From an uncultured Bryobacterales bacterium (GTDB lineage: Bacteria; Acidobacteriota; Terriglobia; Bryobacterales; UBA6623): 64,000 nucleotides of DNA. Positions 35,578-44,891 of this stretch are shown piece after piece (within the stretch, counting starts at the first letter, position 1; the number at the start of each line of letters is the position of its first letter). The stretch is from NCBI GenBank assembly GCA_951813065.1, contig CATOTH010000011.1, positions 62,001 through 126,000 on the forward strand, given 5' to 3'. The notes below the pieces were generated by a model. That model worked only from the letters and a program-made list of their open reading frames with translations, did no database searches and was not told where the DNA came from. The position numbers and the translations under genes are program-made.

Positions 35578-37266
35578 GTGCCTGAAGTCTCTGCTCTATA
35601 TGCCTTCATTGCCCTGCTGCCGATCGTGGCGGTGATGTTCTTCCTTGTCGTGCTGCGCTGGCCCGCCACCCGTGCCATGCCAGTTGCGTACGTCATGACC
35701 GCGTGTTCGGCGCTGTTCTTCTGGAAGGTCTCGACGGTTCACGTTCTGGCGGCCTCAATTCGCGGCGCACTCATCGCTATATCGCTGCTCTGGATCATCT
35801 TTGGAGCGATCCTGCTTCTGCAAACCCTTTCCGAGAGCGGCGCCGCGGCGGCGATCCGCCAAGGCTTCATGAACGTGTCGCGCGACCGCCGCGTCCAGCT
35901 GATCATCGTGGCATGGATGTTCGGCGCCTTCATCGAGGGCGCGTCCGGCTTCGGCACGCCTGCAGCTGTCGCCGGGCCGTTGCTCCTGGCACTTGGCTTC
36001 CCCGCATTGGCCGCGGTGATGTGCACGCTCATCATCCAAAGCACACCGGTGACGTTCGGTGCCGTGGGCACACCGATCTTGGTGGGCATGGCTGAATCGC
36101 TGAATGTAGCGACTGTAGAGACAGCGATAGCGGAAGCCGGAATCCCGTACGCCGAATTCATTTACCAGATCGGCGTGTTCGCAGCGATTCCGCACGCCAT
36201 TGTCGGAACGCTGATACCACTGATCATCTGCGGGATGCTGACTCGCTTTTTCGGCGCCAACCGATCCTTCCGCGACGGCCTCGGCATCTGGAAGTTCGCT
36301 CTCTTCGCGGGGTTGAGCTTCACCGTGCCGTACCTGCTCGTAGCCATCTTCTTGGGGCCGGAATTTCCCTCGCTCCTGGGGGGCCTGCTCGGCCTGGCGA
36401 TCGTGGTCATGGCCGCCCGTCGACGCCTGTTTCTGTCAGGAGTCGAGTCCTGGGATTTCCCGCCGCGAGAGCGATGGCAGCCCGATTGGATCGGCACATT
36501 CAGTGGAGAGGCCAAGGTCGCGAGCAAGCCCATGACGCTGGGGATGGCTTGGCTGCCATACGTGCTCATCGCCGCTTTGCTCGTGCTGACCCGCCTTCCG
36601 GCTCTGCCGCTGAAGGCATGGCTCGCGTCCGTCCAGATCGGCTGGGACAACATCCTGGGCACGGGACTCTCGCAAGGCATCCAGCCGCTCTACTTGCCGG
36701 GCACGATCTTCCTCGTCGTGTCGCTGGCAACCGCTCTACTTCACGGGATGTCTGGCAGCCAGGTGCGCAACGCCTGGAGCGCGTCCGCCCGGATGCTGGC
36801 GGGCCCGGCACTGGCGCTCCTGTTCGCGGTGGCCTTGGTCCGCGTGTTCATCGACTCCGATGCGAATGCCTCGGGACTGCAGAGCATGCCGCTCGAACTG
36901 GCCGGATTCGCGGCGTCCGTAGCCGGGGCGACATGGCCCTTCTTCGCCGCGATGATCGGGGCGCTAGGCGCCTTCGTCGCCGGTTCGAACACGGTGAGCG
37001 ACCTCATGTTCAGCCTGTTCCAGTACGGAGTCGCCGACCGCATCAATGTCTCCCATCTGGTGATTCTCGGCCTGCAGGCGTTGGGCGGCGCAGCGGGGAA
37101 CATGATCACCGTGCACAATGTCGTCGCTGCCAGCGCGACCGTCGGTCTCGTGGGCAGGGAGGGCCTGCTGATTCGACGGACGATCTATCCGATGCTGTAC
37201 TACGTGATCGCGGCCGGCCTCCTGGGCCTGCTATTCAGCTACGGGATCTTCGCCGACAGGTTCTGA
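35578..37266 (+). CDS. lldP: L-lactate permease
   Basis: GTG start; 562 residues, the usual family length. At least twelve hydrophobic segments. Family signature stretches are FIEGASGFGTPAAVAGPLLL, STPVTFGAVGTPILVGMAE and, near the C-terminus, FVAGSNTVSDLMFSLFQ and LGGAAGNMITVHNVVAASAT. The LctP/LldP family imports lactate or glycolate with protons. Its 3' end overlaps the end of the convergent gspD by 36 bases. No lactate dehydrogenase gene is adjacent. Confidence 0.93.
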   Translation: MPEVSALYAFIALLPIVAVMFFLVVLRWPATRAMPVAYVMTACSALFFWKVSTVHVLAASIRGALIAISLLWIIFGAILLLQTLSESGAAAAIRQGFMNVSRDRRVQLIIVAWMFGAFIEGASGFGTPAAVAGPLLLALGFPALAAVMCTLIIQSTPVTFGAVGTPILVGMAESLNVATVETAIAEAGIPYAEFIYQIGVFAAIPHAIVGTLIPLIICGMLTRFFGANRSFRDGLGIWKFALFAGLSFTVPYLLVAIFLGPEFPSLLGGLLGLAIVVMAARRRLFLSGVESWDFPPRERWQPDWIGTFSGEAKVASKPMTLGMAWLPYVLIAALLVLTRLPALPLKAWLASVQIGWDNILGTGLSQGIQPLYLPGTIFLVVSLATALLHGMSGSQVRNAWSASARMLAGPALALLFAVALVRVFIDSDANASGLQSMPLELAGFAASVAGATWPFFAAMIGALGAFVAGSNTVSDLMFSLFQYGVADRINVSHLVILGLQALGGAAGNMITVHNVVAASATVGLVGREGLLIRRTIYPMLYYVIAAGLLGLLFSYGIFADRF

Positions 37267-39201
37267 TTCGCGGACGATCCGTCGCAGCGCCTGCAGACGG
37301 GCCCTGAGTTCGTCCGTCGCGCTGGAGATCTGGTTCTGGTCATAGATCACATGGGGCTCGAGCAGCACGATCAACTCGGTCTTGCTCGTCGTCTCCTCCG
37401 TGCTGCCGAAAGCCCGGCCGATAATCGGAATTCGCCCGAGGACCGGCACCCGGGCCGAAGAATAGATGCTGGATTCCTGGATGATCCCGCCGATCGCGAC
37501 GGTGTCGCCGTCATTGACGGTCACCTGGGTGTTGACGTTGCGGCGGTCGATGGTCGGAGACTGGATTGATCCGGTGATCCCGGTCGGAGTTGACACTTCC
37601 TGCTGGATCCTGAGCGTTACGATCCCGGAGGCGTTCACCCGCGCTGTCACCGAGAGGCTCACTCCTGTCTGTACATTGCTTACCGTGTTCGTGAACAGCG
37701 ACGATCCTTCCGAGAATGCCCCGCCTACCACTGCCTGGGACGAAAGCGTCGGAATGGTCTGGCCGACGACAATCTCCGCCGGGATGTTGTCGGTCGCGAT
37801 CAGGGACGGCGCGGAGATCACCCTGGTCTTGCCCTCCGTTGCGCTGGCTTCGAGGAAGAGGGCCAGCTCCCGCGTGCTGCCCACCAGCATGCCGATGCTG
37901 AGGTTCGTTACGCCCGCGCCCGTGAGGCTGCCGGCCAGTCTTCTCGCCGCTCCGTCGGCACCGCGCTTGCGGAGGTAGGCGGAGACCCCGCTTGCCAAGG
38001 ATCCGCTCAAGTTGACCTCGTAGATCTTGGCATCGATGAGCACTTGGCGCGGAGGGGCGTCCAGCTCTAGGAGAGTTCCGCGCACGGCGTCCCATTCCTG
38101 CTGGGTTGCTTGCACCAGCACGAGGTTGTTGATGGGGTCGGCGACGATCCGAATGGTCGGCTCGGCTTCCGAGGCCCGTGCCGCGCCCAGGGGCAGGGTT
38201 CCGTCGGGAGCGGGCGTGGCACCGGCCGGCACTGCCGTCGAGCTGTAGAGTTGCTGGACGGTTGCGGCCAAATTGGTGGCTTCTCCGTATTGCGCGCGGT
38301 AGACGAAATTTCGCCTGCCTCCTGTCGTAGCGCCGCGGTCCAGCTCGCGGACCCAGGTCGCGGCCTTCTCCAGGGCGCCGTCACTGGCGCTCACCGCCAG
38401 CACCGCCCCGATTCTCGGCAGTGGCACGAAGCGGGTCTCCTCCCGCCGGTCGGATGGCGGCAGAGCGCGGAATACCTCCTCGAGTTCCGCCGCCAGAGTC
38501 GTTGCCAGACTGTTCTCGATTTCGAACAGCCGCATCTTGTAATCAACGAGTTCGGAGGTGTCGAAAAGCTCGATGAGTTCCATCGTCCGGCGCATGTTGC
38601 GGCCGTTGTCGAGCACTAGCAATGTGTTCGTGGAGCCTTCGACCGCCAGCCGGCCGCCGGGCCCGAGGAAGGGCTCGAGGATGTCGGCGAGCTGCTCCGC
38701 GGACGAATGCCGCAGGCGGACCGCGTTGAGAACCGGACGTTCGTCTTCCGGGAGTTCCGCACCGGCTTCAAGCGGATTGATCGCCATGTTCATGATCCCG
38801 TCCAGGGGGACGATCTGGTAGGTGTTCCCGACCTGCATGGCGGCCGCTCCGTTCATCCTGAGAATGGTCTCGAGCAATGGGAACAGATCGGCTTCGCCAA
38901 GCTGCCCGTAGCTGTTCACGGTGACGGTTCCGTCGGGAACTGCCGGGTCAACGACGTAGTTGATCCCCAATCGGCGGGCCAGAATGTCGACCACATCGAA
39001 CAGGCTGGCGTCACGGAAGTTGCTGAACGAGATGCTCGCGGTGCCCGGTTCGGGCGGAACGGCCTGGGCATTGGCCAGGTCGGCTGTTGTTACCAAGGCA
39101 GCCAGCAGACCGGCGGCCAGCCAGCGGGAACATCTTCGTGAGACCCGTCGTCCCGCCACGACGGAATTGGGCTGTATTTGCCGAAACAAGCTGTGAGACA
39201 T
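37231..39201 (-). CDS. gspD: Type II secretion secretin
   Basis: 656 residues. Signal peptide after a basic N-terminus (SRRCSRWLAAGLLAALVTTA), then N-domains starting ISFSNFRDASLFDVVDILAR and LGINYVVDPAVPDGTVTV, further ring-building N-domains (NAVRLRHSSAEQLADILEPF), and the secretin core in the last third with VISAPSLIATDNIPAEIVVG, TPTGI, GDTVAIGGIIQES and VPVLGRIPIIGRAFG. Forms the outer-membrane channel. No obvious C-terminal pilotin-binding S-domain beyond about 45 residues. Last gene of the operon, overlapping convergently with the permease gene. Confidence 0.93.
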   Translation of the reverse strand: MSHSLFRQIQPNSVVAGRRVSRRCSRWLAAGLLAALVTTADLANAQAVPPEPGTASISFSNFRDASLFDVVDILARRLGINYVVDPAVPDGTVTVNSYGQLGEADLFPLLETILRMNGAAAMQVGNTYQIVPLDGIMNMAINPLEAGAELPEDERPVLNAVRLRHSSAEQLADILEPFLGPGGRLAVEGSTNTLLVLDNGRNMRRTMELIELFDTSELVDYKMRLFEIENSLATTLAAELEEVFRALPPSDRREETRFVPLPRIGAVLAVSASDGALEKAATWVRELDRGATTGGRRNFVYRAQYGEATNLAATVQQLYSSTAVPAGATPAPDGTLPLGAARASEAEPTIRIVADPINNLVLVQATQQEWDAVRGTLLELDAPPRQVLIDAKIYEVNLSGSLASGVSAYLRKRGADGAARRLAGSLTGAGVTNLSIGMLVGSTRELALFLEASATEGKTRVISAPSLIATDNIPAEIVVGQTIPTLSSQAVVGGAFSEGSSLFTNTVSNVQTGVSLSVTARVNASGIVTLRIQQEVSTPTGITGSIQSPTIDRRNVNTQVTVNDGDTVAIGGIIQESSIYSSARVPVLGRIPIIGRAFGSTEETTSKTELIVLLEPHVIYDQNQISSATDELRARLQALRRIVRESEPVGEDPVAE

Positions 39202-39207
39202 GGTCGA

Positions 39208-39948
39208 TCAGGGCTCCTGTTTCTCCCACCAGTGCTGCGCACCAAACGGGGACTGCTGCACCCGTCGGACATAGCCGTTGTATTCGGTTCCATCGACCGC
39301 GCCGTCGCTGGCGTCGGCCGCGAATCGACCCGGGCGGAATTCGGTTCCGATTCTGTATCTGCCACCGGCCGGACGCGCGGGCGGCTGCCTGGTGACAGCG
39401 CGGACCGGGGTGAATGCCTGCCCTGAACGGGCTCCGAGCTGGCGGGCTCGCGCGGCGCGCGATGCTGGATTCCGCAGTTCGGTCGCCGTGGCTTCGATGC
39501 GACGTCCGTTGCGAGACAACACCAAGGAGTCCCTGCCGATGGATTCCAGCAGGAAGGGTCCGACTGCCTCGCCCGGGCGCACCCACCGTGCCCGCATCCC
39601 CGGTCTCTCCGCGAGCAGCGCGGAGGGCCCTTCCCCCAGGTCAGCTATTCCGTTCAGGACCGGAAGAGCGTCCGCCGTGCTTCCGGCAGTGTCGCGCGCG
39701 ACGGCCTGGACCGCTGCGGTCCGGTCCGCCGAGAACAACAGCCGGTCGGCGACCGTGCGGTAGGCATCCGCCCGGGCCGGCTCTGCTGCCGGCATGTCCG
39801 CGCGCGAGGCGGGGGCGCTTCCGACCAGACTGGTTTCGAAGATGTCGTGGCGAGCGGCTGCTTCCCGGTAATCCAGCAGAGCCGCCCAGGCGCCCCATCC
39901 CAGCAGCCCCAGCAATGCCAGATCCAGCCATCGCAATCGGCTTCTCAC
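39208..39948 (-). CDS. GspC-like inner-membrane protein
   Basis: 246 residues. One N-terminal membrane span (LDLALLGLLGWGAWAALLDY), a linker, then an HR-like domain: VLNGIADLGEGPSALLAERP, WVRPGEAVGPFLLESIGRDS and LVLSRNGRRIEA. This matches the pattern of the homology region of GspC, which contacts the secretin. The C-terminal 80 residues are Arg/Pro-rich and no PDZ or coiled-coil domain is seen. Position between gspM and gspD fits. It overlaps the gspM stop by 4 bases. Confidence 0.7.
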   Translation of the reverse strand: MRSRLRWLDLALLGLLGWGAWAALLDYREAAARHDIFETSLVGSAPASRADMPAAEPARADAYRTVADRLLFSADRTAAVQAVARDTAGSTADALPVLNGIADLGEGPSALLAERPGMRARWVRPGEAVGPFLLESIGRDSLVLSRNGRRIEATATELRNPASRAARARQLGARSGQAFTPVRAVTRQPPARPAGGRYRIGTEFRPGRFAADASDGAVDGTEYNGYVRRVQQSPFGAQHWWEKQEP

Positions 39949-40535
39949 GGCGTCGCTCCTTCTGCTGAAGCCGCCGGGCGCTCCGCAAGGTAGCCTTCCA
40001 CCGTGAGTTGAACGCGGATCGATTTCGCCTCTGGGCGGGCGGCGGCGATCTCCAGGTCCCGCGTCGCAAGGATCGGAGGGGCATTGGACAAGGCGACCAT
40101 GAAGCCAATGAATTGCTCGATCGAGCAGGTGAATTCCAGTCCGAGCGGGATTGCGACATACGGCGCGTCCGAGCCGGCGGCCTCGAATGACGAGCGCTCA
40201 AGATCGATGCCTTCGGAGTGCAGCAATTCGGAGACGAGAGTTCGAATCTCGGCCTGTGCCAGAGCCGGTGTCGAGGAGCGAAGCAAGCGATTCTCCAGCC
40301 GCTCCACCGACTGGGCGAGCTGCCGCGCCTCGCGCTGCTTGGCGGGTTGCCGCGCGAAACGCTCCCTTGCCAGCAGGTAGCGCTGCTCGAGAGCCTCGAT
40401 CGACGGTTCCGTCGATCCCCGGCTGGTGGCCGGCACGACGGCCCCGATCTGCCAGGCCGCTACGAGCGCCACGGCTGCGGCCAGTACACGGAGTGCGCGT
40501 TTGTCTCGCTCGCTGAGCCCCTTGCGGAAGTTCAT
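39945..40535 (-). CDS. gspM: Type II secretion GspM/PilO-like protein
   Basis: 196 residues from the ATG at 40535, whose ATGA overlaps the stop of the upstream gspL; the open frame continues to 40793 but without support. One membrane span (LRVLAAAVALVAAWQIGAVV), then a coiled coil (LEQRYLLARERFARQPAKQR and the following segment to LENRLL) and a ferredoxin-like part (GLEFTCSIEQFIGFMVALSN, IRVQLTVEGYLAE). This is the GspM/PilO architecture that, with GspL, forms the inner-membrane platform. Confidence 0.82.
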   Translation of the reverse strand: MNFRKGLSERDKRALRVLAAAVALVAAWQIGAVVPATSRGSTEPSIEALEQRYLLARERFARQPAKQREARQLAQSVERLENRLLRSSTPALAQAEIRTLVSELLHSEGIDLERSSFEAAGSDAPYVAIPLGLEFTCSIEQFIGFMVALSNAPPILATRDLEIAAARPEAKSIRVQLTVEGYLAERPAASAEGATP

Positions 40536-41902
40536 CGCCGGCGTGCCTCGATCTGGAAGGATTCTCCCCCCTCGCCCCTGGATGGAGCTCGCTCGAAACG
40601 CGGTTCCTCGATGCTGAACGCCCGGTCCAGGATTGCGAGCAGCGGACCGGCGTTCTGGGCGTTCCCGGTGAGCCGCGCCGAATTGTCGTCGAGCCTCAAG
40701 GCGGACAGCCAGGCAGACACTGGGAGCAGCTGCGAGATCTCTCTTAGCGCTGCCAGGTCTGACTTCGTCCGCTCTTGGCGGTCCAGCAGCCACTCCATTC
40801 TTTCGCGCAAGACCAGTTCGGTCGACGCGCTGGGCGCGGCCGAGCCTGCCGCGGCCTCGAGCCTGGCTGTCTCCTGCGCCAGTTTGTCCGCATAGCGGCG
40901 ATCCTGGATGCCTCGCGTCACATGCGAAGCACCCGCGACGACGACGAGGGCTGCCACGAGGGCCAGGGTCGGCGCGTATGCGCGCGCGGCATTCGAACGC
41001 CGCAGCTCCGGCGGAAGCAGGTTCAGGCCCAGGCCGAGACCAGGCCGGGCGGCTGCGATCGCCGTGCCGTACACTACCGCGTCCCGGGCCAGATCGAATT
41101 CGTCCGGACTACGAACCGGGATGGCAATGATTTCCCCAACGGGCCGCGGCACCAACCCCGGCGGGCTGTCCAATGGCGCCGTCTCGCCCGCCAGGGCAAG
41201 TCGCGGAGCTTCGTATCCCGGGGGGGCGAGGTTCTCGAGGGCGAGGCGGAGAGCTTCGCAAAGGGACACCCCACGGAGGTCCAGTGCCGTGCACCACGCT
41301 GGAGCTGCCTGGGATTCGCCATAGAGTTCGAGATGCGAACCCTCGGTGTCCGCTATCACGAAGGGTTTTCCCGGACTCCCGCTCTCCACGCGGATGGCGG
41401 CGCGTAGCGCCGACGGGGAGGTTGTGCATGAGGCCAGCCGGATCCCGGCTGCAGCGAACAGTCGGGAGTAGTTCTCTATGGTTTCGGCCGGGGCGACAAG
41501 CGCAGCCACGCTTCGCTGCCCGGACGGCTCCCGCTGCTGGTCCAGCGGTGCCCATGCGTGAAGGATCGGCTTGTCTCCGTACGGATGGAGGTCGTCGAGC
41601 TGCCAGCCGATCGCCGATCTCACGTCCCTTCGCGACATGGAAGGCAAGCTCAAGGTGCGAAAGACTGTCTCGTCCCGAGGAATGCAAAGCGTGGCCGCGA
41701 GGTGCTGCAGACCAAGACTCCGGAGGAACGCGGCGTGCTCCGATCCCCACTCGAGCGGGGGGCGTTGGCGAAAGCGTGGTATCCGCGTACGGCCCAGCAC
41801 GACCGGCCCCCCTGCGCGCAGGCGCACGGCGACCACCACCAGGTCATCGCCACGTACCGCGATACCACAGCCTGCGGCCCATCGATGGAGTTCTCGGATC
41901 AT
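40532..41902 (-). CDS. gspL: Type II secretion GspL-like protein (PilM-PilN fusion type)
   Basis: About 456 residues from ATG 41902 (MIRELHRWAAGCGIAVRGDD); the frame extends to 41989 without support. N-terminal half is an actin-like PilM/GspL cytoplasmic domain (LPSMSRRDVRSAIGWQLDDL, VAALVAPAETIENYSRLFAA). A single membrane span lies around YAPTLALVAALVVVAGASH, followed by a coiled coil and a PilN-like periplasmic domain (LREISQLLPVSAWLSALRLD). Links the ATPase GspE to the periplasmic parts. Overlaps gspM by four bases. Confidence 0.82.
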   Translation of the reverse strand: MIRELHRWAAGCGIAVRGDDLVVVAVRLRAGGPVVLGRTRIPRFRQRPPLEWGSEHAAFLRSLGLQHLAATLCIPRDETVFRTLSLPSMSRRDVRSAIGWQLDDLHPYGDKPILHAWAPLDQQREPSGQRSVAALVAPAETIENYSRLFAAAGIRLASCTTSPSALRAAIRVESGSPGKPFVIADTEGSHLELYGESQAAPAWCTALDLRGVSLCEALRLALENLAPPGYEAPRLALAGETAPLDSPPGLVPRPVGEIIAIPVRSPDEFDLARDAVVYGTAIAAARPGLGLGLNLLPPELRRSNAARAYAPTLALVAALVVVAGASHVTRGIQDRRYADKLAQETARLEAAAGSAAPSASTELVLRERMEWLLDRQERTKSDLAALREISQLLPVSAWLSALRLDDNSARLTGNAQNAGPLLAILDRAFSIEEPRFERAPSRGEGGESFQIEARRR

Positions 41903-41924
41903 GTGCCGGCGCCGTTGCTGCGTT

Positions 41925-42902
41925 CTAGAGCGGATGCTCGTACCATTGCCTGATCCGCAACTGCCTGGATGAATCGCCGGCATCGACAAGTGTGGACACG
42001 GTCCGAATCGCTCGACGCCCTTCCAGGACTCCGGTGGAAGTGATCGTCCATCCCGTAGGCACGCTGTTTGCGACCAGCGGCGTCCTGGTGCTCTCCCGAA
42101 TGGCCCTGCCGACCAGAGAATCGCTGAGTGAAAGCGGTCCTGACTCGCGGGCTTCGACGAGTTGGTTTGCGAGGGATTCGTCCAGTCCGGCGGCTAGCAG
42201 CACTGCCCTGGGAGCAGCATTGATGTCGATGGTTGCAGGACCGTCTGTCCGGAGGAAGCGCCGTAAGCCTTCGACACGCCCGAATGCTCCCGGACTGCTG
42301 CCTGAAGCGGTGTCCGCGCGGTACGACCCATAGAGGAGGTCGGAAGTGATTCCTGGAACTGCCAACAATTCCTCGATCACTTGTATAGACGCAATCCGGC
42401 GCTCGAAAGACGAGCGCGCGACCCGTACCGGACCGGTCGAAAAAGGTGCGGCGAAGTGATCGATCCGGCCGGCCAGCAAGTCACGGCGGTAGGCGAGGAT
42501 CCCTTCCGCCAACGAACCTGAATCGAGTGGTGTCTTTCCGGCGCTCGTCAGGAGACTCGCTATCGCTTCCCGGCCGGCCCGATTCACGTTCAGCTTGCCG
42601 TTCTCGGAAGCGATTGACACTGTCGCGACACCTGTCTGGAACACGTACTGGCGGTATTCCGCGCCAGCGGCGGTATCGCTTCGGGCGAGTCCAGCCGACA
42701 TCTCGTGCAGCGCGGCCTCGATCCCTCCGCGCGCCAGGAAGTACGCCCTGGTGGAGTCAGCTCGCAGCGAGGCACGGTCCAGGGCGTTGTGGGCAGCCGC
42801 CGTCATCGCGAATGCGATTGCAGAGAGCGCGGCTACGCTTCCGAGAACAGCAAGCAGGGCGGACCCCGCCTCGGCGACACGGGTCCGTGTCTTCATCACC
42901 AT
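41925..42902 (-). CDS. gspK: Type II secretion minor pseudopilin GspK
   Basis: 325 residues. Prepilin-like N-terminus with a Gly cleavage site and hydrophobic helix (EAGSALLAVLGSVAALSAIA); position +5 Glu is not evident, as is usual for GspK. The large globular part has the GspK signature: YFLARGGIEAAL, GKLNVNRAG, IEELLAVPGIT and the TIDINAAPRAVLLAAG segment. Caps the pseudopilus tip with GspI and GspJ. Starts 7 bases inside the end of gspJ. Confidence 0.88.
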   Translation of the reverse strand: MVMKTRTRVAEAGSALLAVLGSVAALSAIAFAMTAAAHNALDRASLRADSTRAYFLARGGIEAALHEMSAGLARSDTAAGAEYRQYVFQTGVATVSIASENGKLNVNRAGREAIASLLTSAGKTPLDSGSLAEGILAYRRDLLAGRIDHFAAPFSTGPVRVARSSFERRIASIQVIEELLAVPGITSDLLYGSYRADTASGSSPGAFGRVEGLRRFLRTDGPATIDINAAPRAVLLAAGLDESLANQLVEARESGPLSLSDSLVGRAIRESTRTPLVANSVPTGWTITSTGVLEGRRAIRTVSTLVDAGDSSRQLRIRQWYEHPL

Positions 42903-43654
42903 GCCGATCGTCTCCCGGACGGCTCGGGCTCAGCGAGCACCGCTGCCGTGATCGAGCGGCCCCCAAAGAGGCTGCTTCCATGCCATCCGCTCTTCTCTGT
43001 CCACTCGATCCGTACGGCTCGAGGCACAGTACCCCTGTCCTGCCAATGCTGCACCCATTCCGCCGCTTCATTCGGAACACGCGAACCTCGCAGGTACGAA
43101 AACTCGCATGCGGTCAGATTCTCCACGACGGTCCACGATTCCCCGGCTTCTCGGGCGGGGATGAATGGGCGAGCCTGCTGACCCGTTTGTCTCCCCGGAA
43201 CTGCCGGCAATAGCGAAGCGAGGCCGCGGGGACCGGGGCACGCAGTTTCGGTGAGCAGCAGAGTGAGTGCCCCCTCGAACGAATGGGCGCTCAATGAGAC
43301 CAGGCGCATTCCCGCACGGCTGCCGCGGGTCGGGGAGTGGCCGCTGACGAAACGCATGAAACGCTGCTCGCCCTCAAAGAACGGGAACGCATCGAGGCTG
43401 CCCGATTGAGGCATGGCTGGCATCGGGACCATCGCAGCGATCGTCTCGTGCAGGCGGATGCTGGCGTTGGAAAGGCGTCGGTCTTGGCGCAGCGCTTCGC
43501 GCGAGTCCAGCCATGCTCGCAGCCCGTTGCCTGTGACTGCGAGGAGCCCGGTCGAAACGAGGCCCAGGAGCGCCAGTGCCAGCACCACCTCGATCAAGGT
43601 CATCCCTGCGGACACCGCCTTGTTGTTCCGATGCCTGCTCGGGAAGCCGCTCAT
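42896..43654 (-). CDS. gspJ: Type II secretion minor pseudopilin GspJ
   Basis: 252 residues from ATG 43654, whose ATGA overlaps the stop of gspI. Prepilin motif AGMTLIEVVLALALLGLVST with Glu at +5, then SREALRQDRRLSNASIRLHE and a beta-rich domain (RFVSGHSPTRG, LVSLSAHSFEGALTLLL, FSYLRGSRV). The order after gspI and before gspK is standard. Confidence 0.88.
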   Translation of the reverse strand: MSGFPSRHRNNKAVSAGMTLIEVVLALALLGLVSTGLLAVTGNGLRAWLDSREALRQDRRLSNASIRLHETIAAMVPMPAMPQSGSLDAFPFFEGEQRFMRFVSGHSPTRGSRAGMRLVSLSAHSFEGALTLLLTETACPGPRGLASLLPAVPGRQTGQQARPFIPAREAGESWTVVENLTACEFSYLRGSRVPNEAAEWVQHWQDRGTVPRAVRIEWTEKSGWHGSSLFGGRSITAAVLAEPEPSGRRSAW

Positions 43655-44037
43655 TGGCGTCCCTCCGGTCTCCGATAGCCCTCCAGGTGGATCTCCTTGC
43701 GATCTCCTCCGGAATCCCACCAGACCGCCAGGCTGATCCGCACGAGCTGGCGGCCGGAACCGTCCGGACCGAATCCTTCCGTTGGTCTGGCGATTGCCTC
43801 CCAGCCGGACCCGTCCGAGTACCGGTCTCCCATGGTTGTGCCGAGAGGCAACGGCCGCGCAGTGAGGAGTTCGTTCATTCTGCTTCGGGCGATCAGCGCG
43901 GCCGTGTCGTATTCGCGTGCTGTTCCGACCGCTGTGACCGAGGAACCGATCGAACCCAGAATCCCGACCATGGCGACTCCGAGCAGGCCCGTCGCCACGG
44001 CCACTTCAAGCAGCGAGAATCCGTTCTGCCGTGTCAC
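43651..44037 (-). CDS. gspI: Type II secretion minor pseudopilin GspI
   Basis: 128 residues. Prepilin motif NGFSLLEVAVATGLLGVAMV with a Gly cleavage site and Glu at +5, followed by YDTAALIARSRMNELL and VRISLAVWWDSGG. Short length and position between gspH and gspJ support GspI. Overlaps both neighbours by four bases. Confidence 0.88.
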   Translation of the reverse strand: MTRQNGFSLLEVAVATGLLGVAMVGILGSIGSSVTAVGTAREYDTAALIARSRMNELLTARPLPLGTTMGDRYSDGSGWEAIARPTEGFGPDGSGRQLVRISLAVWWDSGGDRKEIHLEGYRRPEGRQ

Positions 44038-44480
44038 TCGCTTGCATTCCAGTACGTGACCGCGCCCTGTAGCGGGTCGGCTCGAAAACCGGCGCTAGCC
44101 GTACCTCGCGCGGCCAGCGAGATCTCCAGGTCCGGGAGCAGCTCTCCCGGATGCAGGAGTATGTTTCGGTTCACGGCGGGTACGGTGATCCGGATCGGCT
44201 CGCGGAAACTGAGATTCCGCTCCCACCGGCTGCTTTTGCTCGTCGCGAGCACTTGTCCCGACGGAGGATCAATCTGCAACAGGACCGCTTCTCGCTGGCG
44301 GTCCGCGTACAGTTGCGCACTGATCAGGAGTTCACCGGCCTGCTCCGCTGCAGTCCGTAACCGTATGCCCTCCAGGCCCCTCGCCAGTGCCGGATAGGAA
44401 ATCGCAAGGGCAATCGCCGCGAGCGCCGTCGCGATGACGGCTTCCATCAGTGTCGCGCCCGACGCCGCGCCCCTCATCAC
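44034..44480 (-). CDS. gspH: Type II secretion minor pseudopilin GspH
   Basis: 148 residues. Prepilin motif SGATLMEAVIATALAAIALA with Glu at +5, followed by LRTAAEQAGELLISAQLYAD, the helix-to-strand part of GspH/FimT, and strands such as AVLLQIDPPSG. Follows gspG after 9 bases and overlaps gspI by four. Confidence 0.82.
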   Translation of the reverse strand: MMRGAASGATLMEAVIATALAAIALAISYPALARGLEGIRLRTAAEQAGELLISAQLYADRQREAVLLQIDPPSGQVLATSKSSRWERNLSFREPIRITVPAVNRNILLHPGELLPDLEISLAARGTASAGFRADPLQGAVTYWNASE

Positions 44481-44489
44481 CGTCTGTCC

Positions 44490-44891
44490 TCAGCGCCAGC
44501 TGACGATGTCCCCCGCGGCACCCTCTCCACCTGGCTTGCCGTCGGCCCCGTAGCAGAGCACTTCAGGGCCAAACCCCTGTTCGCCGGGATACCGGTAGAC
44601 GTACGGATAACCCCAGGGATCCAGCGGGATCTCCTTGTTCAGGTAGGGCCGGACCGCCGCCAACCCCTCTTCCGAGGAAGGGAATCGCGCTTCGTCGAGG
44701 TTGTAGCGCTGCAATGCCGTCATGAACGACTCGATCTGTGCCCGGGCGGCGGCGCGCCTGCCCTGATCGCCCACGGGAGCGAGTTGCTGCCACGCGATCG
44801 CTGCGAACAAGGCGATGATCGTGATCGTGACCAGCACCTCGATCAACGTGACTCCCGCGCTTCGGGACCTCCCATGCTTCGACGGAATCAC
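44490..44891 (-). CDS. gspG: Type II secretion major pseudopilin GspG
   Basis: 133 residues. Prepilin motif AGVTLIEVLVTITIIALFAA with Glu at +5. The globular part carries the GspG consensus: MTALQRYNLDEARFPSSEEG, YLNKEIPLDPWGYPYVYRYP and the Ca-binding-like end (CYGADGKPGGEG) close to AAGDIVSW. It builds the pseudopilus shaft. Abuts gspF with no gap. Confidence 0.93.
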   Translation of the reverse strand: MIPSKHGRSRSAGVTLIEVLVTITIIALFAAIAWQQLAPVGDQGRRAAARAQIESFMTALQRYNLDEARFPSSEEGLAAVRPYLNKEIPLDPWGYPYVYRYPGEQGFGPEVLCYGADGKPGGEGAAGDIVSWR

